From: Thysanoteuthis rhombus
Lineage: Eukaryota; Mollusca; Cephalopoda; Oegopsida; Thysanoteuthidae
Assembly (NCBI GenBank): GCA_963457665.1
Contig: OY735212.1
Location: forward strand, 53,263,338-53,327,337
Length of the DNA: 64,000 bases
Direction: 5' to 3'
Part shown: positions 57,551 through 64,000 of the stretch, one piece after another
Layout of the letters: the number at the start of each line of letters is the position of its first letter
How positions within the stretch are numbered: the first letter of the stretch is position 1
The notes under the pieces: model-generated
Database searches by the model: none
What the model saw: the letters and a program-made list of their open reading frames with translations, nothing else
Told to the model about the DNA's origin: nothing
Program-made: the position numbers and the translations under genes

Positions 57551-57904
57551 TGGCTTGTCAATACTTTAACCTACAAGTTCCTGTCTGAATTCGTATTCAT
57601 TATTGGTCATATGAATTGCCCATACTTTTCCCATTGTTGCATTCTTGTAAAATCCAAGTTACCCAAAAGGCTCAATGTGAAAGAATGAGGAGCCATTTAT
57701 GAAAATGAAATCAAATGGTCATCTTATTGCTATTCGTATAATGCTGTACAGATATTTCATGATTTATGTGAATAATATATATGTATATTATTAAGAAAAT
57801 GGACATATAATGCGACAGGAATGATTATAAATGCATTATATCACTTCAGAACTCTATTTGAAATTATCTTCCGTAATTACACGGTGAATACATTCATTGG
57901 CCTA

Positions 57905-58095
57905 GACAGCATAAATAGAATAAAAAATTAAAGAAAATTGGACTACCGCAGGAATCGAACCGGCTACCGAAAGGTAGTTGCTCTAATCTTACCATTACTA
58001 AACAGATATAGCTGATGCAAAGGCGCAAATAACTGCGGTATCTTATAATTCTTATTTTTGTCCATTCTGCGTCTGTCAACGCCGACAATTATATA
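57905..58095 (-). mobile_element. tRNA-derived SINE (family 3)
   Basis: The minus strand has a perfect B box GGTTCGATTCC (complement of 57951-57961) within TAGCCGGTTCGATTCCTGCG. The A-box-like TAGTAATGGTAAGAT (complement of 57986-58000) lies upstream. The 3' GCGGTAGTCC mirrors an upstream GATACCGC, as in an acceptor stem. The 3' tail (TTAATTTTTTATTCTATTTA) is shared with the diverged copy at 6.95-7.15 kb. Confidence 0.78.
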
Positions 58096-58120
58096 ATTAA
58101 GAAAATGGATACATAATTCG

Positions 58121-58258
<138 letters not shown>

Positions 58259-58380
58259 AATTAGCTCTGTCCGTCTGTGCCCTCCCCCTTAAACATTGGA
58301 GGAGTGCAACCCAATTCGGCGTGCATACTTAGAGAACCTAACAATTTGGTCATTCGAAAAGGTTTTTGTGTGTGAGTGAG

Positions 58381-58445
<65 letters not shown>
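58381..58445. repeat. (GATA)n then (GA)n microsatellite
   Basis: About 8 GATA units followed by about 16 GA units. Minus-strand Ser/Leu/Ile frames here are artefacts. Confidence 0.97.
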
Positions 58446-58448
<3 letters not shown>

Positions 58449-58540
58449 AACTGCGCACCCCAAAAGACACACACTTACGCACAGATCTTTATCTAAGAAA
58501 AATCTTCCATCCCCATAAACAGCAAATATTTTCTTATTGA

Positions 58541-58804
58541 ATGCTTGATTTCGCATATGATATGCTATTGTCCTTGGACATTGATGGAAGCATTTTACAA
58601 AAATATGGCTTTCAATCTAACCAACACAAATTCACGTTGGGGCTCACTCAATATTGTATATGTGATTATTCGGGTGTACTGATTCAGTTTTTACTTGGCT
58701 TGTCCCATTTTTTAATTTGTTGGCCTCATTTTTTCAATTGCTTGCCCTATTTTTTTATCGTTTTTTTTTTGCTTGTCTTTTTAATTTGCTCGGAAAAGAT
58801 ATAG
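58541..58804 (+). other. 87-codon open frame, unknown
   Basis: The frame reads MLDFAYDMLLSLDIDGSILQ at its start and becomes hydrophobic towards the C-terminus (FLICWPHFFNCLPYFF) because of T-rich DNA. No homologue is recognised and no promoter or splice context is visible. It may well be chance. Confidence 0.2.
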
Positions 58805-58916
58805 TTTAGCCGAAGTGGACTTACTGCATTGTAACTCGGCTCCTCACAATAGATATACACTTTGACCTGACAATAATAGTATTTGAAGTCGCTGTAAAAG
58901 AAAACAAACACAACAG

Positions 58917-58947
58917 CAGCAGCAACAACAACAACAACAACAACAAC

Positions 58948-59020
<73 letters not shown>
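58917..59020. repeat. (CAA)n then (TAA)n microsatellite
   Basis: About 10 CAA units and about 24 TAA units, giving the poly-Cys and poly-Tyr part of the 158-codon minus frame, which is not a gene. Confidence 0.97.
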
Positions 59021-59104
59021 CCTGACCGGACAGATAGCGGAGAGAATATATATATCCTTTGAAAGAAGGGGATTATTACCAGATAATAGGTAATTCACAA
59101 AGGA

Positions 59105-59400
59105 AAGCCCGCAGCAGCAGAAGGAATTGAACTCCCAGACAGCAAAAAGATGAGAGCAGTGATCACTCAAGACCGATGCAAATACCTGGGAGTTCTCAAA
59201 TGTGATGTTATAGAACGGGAAGAAATGAAAGAAGAAGTAAGAAGGATTAGAGACCAAACTAAACAGCTGGAACCTGGTAAAAGGAATGAATACATGGGCT
59301 GTATTAGTTGTAAGATACACAGGACCATTCCTTGGATGGACAAAAGAAGAGCTCCAGTCAATGGACCTGCGAACAAGGGTGGAGAACCTTCAGAAGACGA
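59105..59400 (+). pseudogene. non-LTR retrotransposon reverse-transcriptase remnant
   Basis: GIELP-D-KKMRAV-TQDRCKYLGVL then DVIEREEMKEEVRRIRDQ is the post-catalytic part of a LINE reverse transcriptase (GI.LP.....M......YKYLGVLE.D.I...EMK..V..EY.RR). After a frameshift near 59280 a second frame continues GMNTWAVLVVRYTGPFLGWT and KEELQSMDLRTR, the family's A-INTWAV-V-RY-AG---W---EL--MD--TRK block. It probably belongs to the same family as the 60.6-62.4-kb fragments. Confidence 0.8.
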
Positions 59401-60171
59401 AGAAAAGTAGCAAGTACTAAGCAGCCATTCTTGCGAAATGGAGGTTCATTTACGAACTTAACGGATCTGAAGAATGTTGTCAAAACCTCACCTGAATCAG
59501 ACATTAAGTGTGACATTATCAGTAACGGGATTTTACATGTAAGAAAGATATAGCCCAGATTTTTAAAGCCAGCTGGATTTTGCATCGAACCCTGCATGCA
59601 AATGAAATCTGTTTTATTTCAAAAAGAAACTTGCTGACTGAAAAAAGGATTCATACTGTAATTTGTGAAATGCGCTTCCAACTGGGAAATGAGTAAAAAG
59701 GATACTTTTTTAAGGGTCCCGGACTGCCTCTCTTCCGACAACATTTTCGAACTCACTGAGACCTAGGACTGGCGTTGGGACAATCTACCCTAGAGAGATA
59801 AATTAAGATAGAAGCTGTAGTTTGAAGCGCGACCCTTGCTTCTTGATTGCAGATCCGAGAGTACTAGGTCCTGCCCTAAGAACACTTTGCCTTGCTCTTC
59901 GCTACAAGTTCCCCCACTCAGTCTCACGAGATAACTGTTGAACCAACCAATCAATCGACCATATAACCTGCATTATATTGCCTCTGGTCTGTGGAGGGTG
60001 AATTGGTGAAATTGTAACCCTTGAGAAATAAACGTGTGTTTGTATTATAAACGAGTGTTATTGTTCCTCTCGGCAGATCATGTTCTATTTCTTTATTTTT
60101 ACATTTTGTAATTCTAGTAGTCCACCCAACCCTTCCCTCCATTCATCATCATTTGCAAAACATAGATTTTA

Positions 60172-60262
60172 GAAGGAACAAAAATACGGTAATATTCGTG
60201 ACAGGGCAGTTGATATTCTAAGAGGAATCGAAATACGGTAATATTCGTGGCTAGGGAGTTGA
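60172..60262. repeat. two-copy ~56-bp direct duplication
   Basis: AAATACGGTAATATTCGTG occurs at about 60182 and again at about 60231. Both are followed by GGGCAGTTGA or GGGAGTTGA. Confidence 0.75.
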
Positions 60263-60639
60263 AAAATAGAAACAAGTGTTTGTTAAAGCATTTTTTTAAC
60301 AAATATATTGAGTCCAATCAGGATCATGATAGGGGTTGAGTACTACAGGGTTTTAGAAAAGGTAATTGGCGAGACGTAGGGACCTGGGAGGTAAACAGAA
60401 AGCTTAAAAGACACCAAAAGTGGCCAGTTAGAGGGAAGTGGAGAAAAACAGGACAGTCTGACAATGACGTCATATCTTTAGTCTCTCAAGCTATTACTAC
60501 TGTAGTGAGTTCGAAGTATCCAGATGCTGGTTGTCATGCGCGGGTAACCTTTCGGTGTTTATATTCAAGTATTTTAAAGATTTTGGAGGAATAAACTTTC
60601 GCTATGTAGTCTCATTCCTTCCAGAACATTATCCTTCCT

Positions 60640-61240
60640 TCAATCTTGATTCTAGTATTTTTGGCACCGTTCGAGTGCACTCACTATTAAAGACACAATC
60701 CTAACCTTTACGTTTCACAGTTTTCTCAGTCCAGTTATTTTTTCTATCTATCACTGCCTTCCTTCTTCACACTGTAGCTGCTGGTATAGTCATTTCTACG
60801 ATCTGGAATGTAATCCTTTCTTTGCTTACCAGTTTCAAATTCAATCTTCTCACATCAGTGCTGTCGTCTATCTGGCTCTCAAAGTCACAGAACAACTTGT
60901 TCCCTTTCGGGGTTAACATTTATTCATTATTACTTATTATATGATCAAACTAAAATCATTTGCTCAATTCTCAGTGTATCATTGTTCCTACCCCATCGTG
61001 CCTTTGTATTCCATTGAGTCTGTTTGCTGCCTTAATCCTTGATATGATTCACAGTCTATTCTTTCCCTCCACAAAAGCTGCATATGTTTTTCTGGGGTTT
61101 GTTTATTTTTTGTTTTTGTATGATTTTATATAATTTGTCCTGATACATTTATTCTGAGCTACAATAATGAAAAAAATTGTTTCCTTTTTCAGGTGTCCTC
61201 TGAATAACCATGTCCATGAGTATTCACCTGCAATACGATT
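60640..61240 (-). pseudogene. non-LTR retrotransposon C-terminal remnant, badly decayed
   Basis: The minus strand reads HGHGYSED-like (about 61215), GTAGCTCAGAATAAATGTATC (AQNKCI), then RTNYIKS at about 61135. Further on come CSFCGG for the finger and a decayed TVNHI. This is the same order as in the adjacent 61.56-62.39-kb copy (AAQNKCFRTNHIKVKIDRTQ, CRLYEE, TVNHK). Many stops are present. Confidence 0.65.
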
Positions 61241-61288
61241 GGCCTTGTAGATTCTCGATGTTTCTTTTCGTTTTCCTCCTTTTCCTAT

Positions 61289-61314
61289 TATTATTATTAT
61301 TATTATTATTATTG

Positions 61315-61349
<35 letters not shown>
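61289..61349. repeat. (TTA)n microsatellite
   Basis: About 20 TTA units with a TTGTTG interruption. It lies between two LINE remnants. Confidence 0.96.
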
Positions 61350-61351
<2 letters not shown>

Positions 61352-61559
61352 TTTCCATACCAGTTGCCTGGTGGTTACAACGGGAGACTGAGTGACAGCA
61401 AATCTCCCCAGATCTTAAGCCCTTCTCTCATATATCCCTCACTTATCACAGCAGCGCTGTGGTTCATACCTCCACCACCATTTGTTGTGTTTTGTTTTGT
61501 TTTATGTTTTTCTCTCGTCTTATCCCTGTTAGACCACTGTTAACAGCTGGGGATCGTAG

Positions 61560-62392
61560 ATCTCATATTTTTAGCACTCTCAGCTGTGCCGTGATCTGTA
61601 TAGTCTCAAGTCTTCCTCTATATCCATATTTTTCCAATCTCACTTTTAAAGTCTTTGGTATGGTTACGAGTGCACCAGTTATTACTGATACTACCCTAAC
61701 TTTCATGTTCCACACACTCTTCAGTACTCTTGCTAGGTCCTGGTATTTTCCCAGCTTTTCACTCTCTTTCCTATTTACTCTGTGGTCTGCAGGCACGGCC
61801 ACGTCTATTATTTGGCAGGTTCTCACCTTCTTGCCCACCATTACTAGGTCCAGTCTTCTCGCTTGGATAGGGTGGTCCGTTTAGATGTTAAAGTCCCAGA
61901 GTAATTAGTGATTTCCATTTTCCAAGGCTGTCTCCAGTTTGCGCTAGTACCACTTTTCCGCATGGTTAAATCCCATTCATTTACTCAGTTCCCAGTATAG
62001 CACTGTTGCTACTCTATCGTGTCTGTGTTTATACTCTTTCTTGGCTAGTTGACAATATTCTCTAGCTTTATGGTTTACAGTCTCATACCTTTCCTCATAT
62101 AGGCGGCATTTGCTGCTCGTCTGTGTTCTGTCGATTTTCACTTTGATATGGTTTGTTCTGAAGCATTTGTTTTGGGCTGCCACAAAGAGCGATTCTGTTT
62201 CTCTCTTCAGGTTTCCTTTACGTAGCCATGTCCATGATCTCTCGTCAACATTCGGTATCTGTGTTTTAAATTCTCCGAATAGTTTTTTCTGTTCCCATAT
62301 AGAACATTTGCATCGATGTCCATGAGTCTTCGCATCTTATTTATCATATCGTCACTTTCACAATGCGTGTTATTTAATAAACGTTTTTCCAT
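61560..62392 (-). pseudogene. non-LTR retrotransposon ORF2 C-terminus (R2-like tail)
   Basis: The minus strand has three frames in the right order. 62207-62392 ends HGHGYVKET. 61977-62183 reads MAAQNKCFRTNHIKVKIDRT, then CRLYEERYETVNHKAREYCQ, LAKKEYKHRHDRV and LYWELSK; this is a degraded CCHC finger (the second Cys is Tyr). 61563-61841 reads MVGKKVRTCQIIDVAVPADH, then ESEKLGKYQDLARVLKSVWN and VITGAL. This is the conserved end of a widespread metazoan LINE ORF2 family with a Cys-rich finger followed by an IIDVAVP...KYQDL...GALGT block. I think it is related to R2-like elements, but the clade is not certain. It is a dead copy with several frame breaks. Confidence 0.85.
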
Positions 62393-62479
62393 TTGTACAA
62401 AAATAAGATTAAAACTTCGAAGAAAAAATACTTAATTTCGATCATTTTTCAAAATTCTTTCAACATTAACTTATTAATA

Positions 62480-62561
62480 TCATAAAACTTTTCGCTTATC
62501 TGACGGCGCCCCTGGGAGCTAAACAACGCGGCTTCCCGGTGCACACTTTGGGAATAACTGC
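62480..62561 (-). mobile_element. hAT-like terminal fragment
   Basis: The minus strand from 62561 starts CAGTTATTCCCAAAGTGTGC and continues into CCAGGGGCGCCGTC. That is close to the CAGTGGTTCCCAAAGTGTG and GGGGCGCC pattern of non-autonomous hAT ends. The opposite end was not identified. Confidence 0.5.
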
Positions 62562-62738
62562 CTTAATTAGTTCTTTTGTAATTGTGTCCATGATATCTCC
62601 ATTTTCCTCAGAGTCTAGAGAATATCTTGAGGCCTTTTTTGAGACCCACTCTCTCGGATACAGCAAACATCAAATTGCCTCGAATTCACTTGGCTTTGAA
62701 GAATTTGTTGCCGCAGGCAGCTGGCAGGAAGCAAGGTA

Positions 62739-62906
62739 AAAATATTTTGACGATAAAATAATCTTTTGCATGTGTGAGGCTTTTTTTTTTCGGGTGTCGA
62801 TTTCTTTATGCATAAGTTTATATAAGTAAGTTTTACCGAGAAGGAATCGACACCCGAGAGAAAAGCCTCAAATATGTAAAAGATTATTTTATCATCAAAA
62901 TATTTG
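62739..62906. mobile_element. fold-back element with ~65-bp arms
   Basis: The left arm (62739-62806) includes AAATATTTTGACGATAAAAT, GTGAGGCTTTT and CGGGTGTCGA. The right arm (62841-62906) carries the reverse complements: TCGACACCCG, AAAAGCCTCA, then ATTTTATCATCAAAATATTT. The loop is about 34 bases. There is no coding capacity, so a palindromic MITE is likely. No clean target-site duplication is visible. Confidence 0.85.
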
Positions 62907-62909
62907 AGC

Positions 62910-64000
62910 TATTATTAAGAAGGGGGATTGGAAAACCCTGATATAATCTTCCTCTGAGAGATTAGAATCGGAGATGTAGAGAAAATTAACAGCATAAGCT
63001 GTCCATTTGTAAACATTGAAATTATGTTAACTGAGCATTCGGAGATTTTCTAAAATTTCTGCTATGAAATACATTATTTTTATATAAATGCTTTGAAAAC
63101 ATCAGAATTAAAAATTGATTATATATTTGGTATTTAGAAAAATATTCTATTAATGCAGCAATTTCTGCACATAATTGTTGACAAAATCAGATTTAGTACT
63201 TTTTACAGGGCATTGGGTTTTATCTGGTTTTAGATCTGCAAATGAATATTTGATACAACGCTCAAGGCGTCACGTAGTGGGATAATGGTCAGCGGTGACC
63301 TCGTCGAGCAGACCAGTACTATTGTGTAGTGAATTTGATCCTCATTGGGTGCCCCATGTTATTTGGTGCAAAACTGAGCTTAAGCTCATATTGTACCAAT
63401 TTTTAAGCTTATAGGAATCGTCTACAAGTGCTAAACTAGCTTGTTTCGCCATGGTAAGGTACCTTTAGCATTAGGTCTATAAATAAATTTTAACATTTGA
63501 ATCATACATAGTTTAAATTTTCTCCTTGGAAGTTAAAGTATTGTCAAACTTTACGAAATAAATAAATATCGCATAATTGTGCAAATTTATAATGCGTCAT
63601 TCGATTTTGAAGTGAAAGAAAAAATAAATCCAACAATTTGGGTGGCCCTGAATAGTAATATATCTAACAGGGTACCCTGATTATAACTGTTAAGGCTTAA
63701 GGAGAGAACGTTGGAAGGAGAGAAGCCGCGTGAGTTGCAATGTGCTGATAAACGGGGTGCCCAAATATGCCCAGACTGACAGGACTACTGTTGCCAGGGA
63801 GAAGCTTAGTAATATGTAGGAATTGACGGAGATAGTGACCCAGATAAAGCATAAAGGGTGGGGTTACTGGGGTAAGAAGTCTAATCGAAGACACAAGTGC
63901 GCGTGTGCGTTATATATTTATATCCAATCTGTCTATCGATATGTGTGCGTATACGCCTACATGGGTGTGTATATATGAAAGATATGTGCGTATGTGTACA
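62910..64000. other. no recognised gene; possible tRNA-like relic
   Basis: CGTAGTGGGATAATGGTCAG then GAATTTGATCCTCATTGGGT at about 63273-63350 could be a decayed tRNA-derived head with A and B boxes. The rest is AT-rich. A GT/AT-rich tract starts near 63900 and runs off the window. Confidence 0.35.

Noticed and set aside
58844..59320. 158-codon minus-strand frame
   Set aside because: Its C-terminal half is poly-Tyr/poly-Cys from (TAA)n and (CAA)n, and its N-terminal part is antisense to a LINE remnant.
61459..61884. 141-codon plus-strand frame
   Set aside because: It is antisense to the LINE tail read on the minus strand, where the conserved motifs occur.

Overview
The window looks like a gene-poor, AT-rich stretch of a large, repeat-laden metazoan genome. 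My best guess is a mollusc, probably a cephalopod of the octopus type. The support is: abundant long di- and trinucleotide arrays, several tRNA-derived SINE families, decayed RTE-, R2-like and mariner elements, and the AAGGGAGATAA motif near 19.2-20.4 kb that I associate with molluscan repeats. The lineage is an inference; no host protein or rRNA is present to confirm it. I could not recognise a single intact protein-coding host gene. Every open frame is low-complexity translation, part of a decayed mobile element, or unrecognisable.

Layout. 0-7 kb: AT-rich DNA with a tRNA-derived SINE at 2.09-2.37 kb, a second SINE family on the minus strand at 2.77-3.01 kb, and a local ~515-bp duplication array. 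7.78-8.98 kb: a 1.2-kb TA-rich satellite block interrupted by a duplicated SINE. 9-18 kb: many copies of one ~430-bp interspersed repeat (called Rep-A here) and two hAT-like MITEs, one with a perfect 8-bp target-site duplication at 13.4 kb. 17.9-20.1 kb: LINE 3' fragments and a perfect 16-bp-arm hairpin. 21.7-22.3 kb: two near-identical SINEs in inverted orientation. 22.4-24.7 kb: a strongly strand-asymmetric, coding-like but broken segment of unknown origin.

24.9-26.6 kb is the only RNA-gene zone: a degenerate tRNA-Asn-like sequence and an apparently intact tRNA-Leu(CAG) on the minus strand with a T7 terminator. 28.5-28.8 kb holds a fold-back element. 32.0-32.9 kb is a 782-bp uninterrupted (TTC)n array. 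37.7-38.7 kb is a GC-rich tandem repeat carrying X-box (RFX-like) palindromes. 41.6-42.3 kb is an RTE remnant with its typical TGA-rich tail. 43-51 kb is dense in compound microsatellites. 52.9-57.3 kb carries two mariner transposase remnants. 57.9-62.4 kb carries a tRNA-derived SINE and a cluster of fragments of one non-LTR retrotransposon with the DVAVP...KYQDL...GALGT tail. 62.7-62.9 kb is a second fold-back element.

Functionally, the only likely active gene is tRNA-Leu(CAG). The rest records successive insertion, decay and microsatellite growth. The points most worth checking are the long pure TTC array, the inverted SINE pair (a candidate RNA-editing substrate), the X-box-bearing GC-rich repeat, the very abundant Rep-A family, and the unidentified T-rich coding-like segment. 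All similarity calls come from reading the sequence by eye and memory of families; no search was run.
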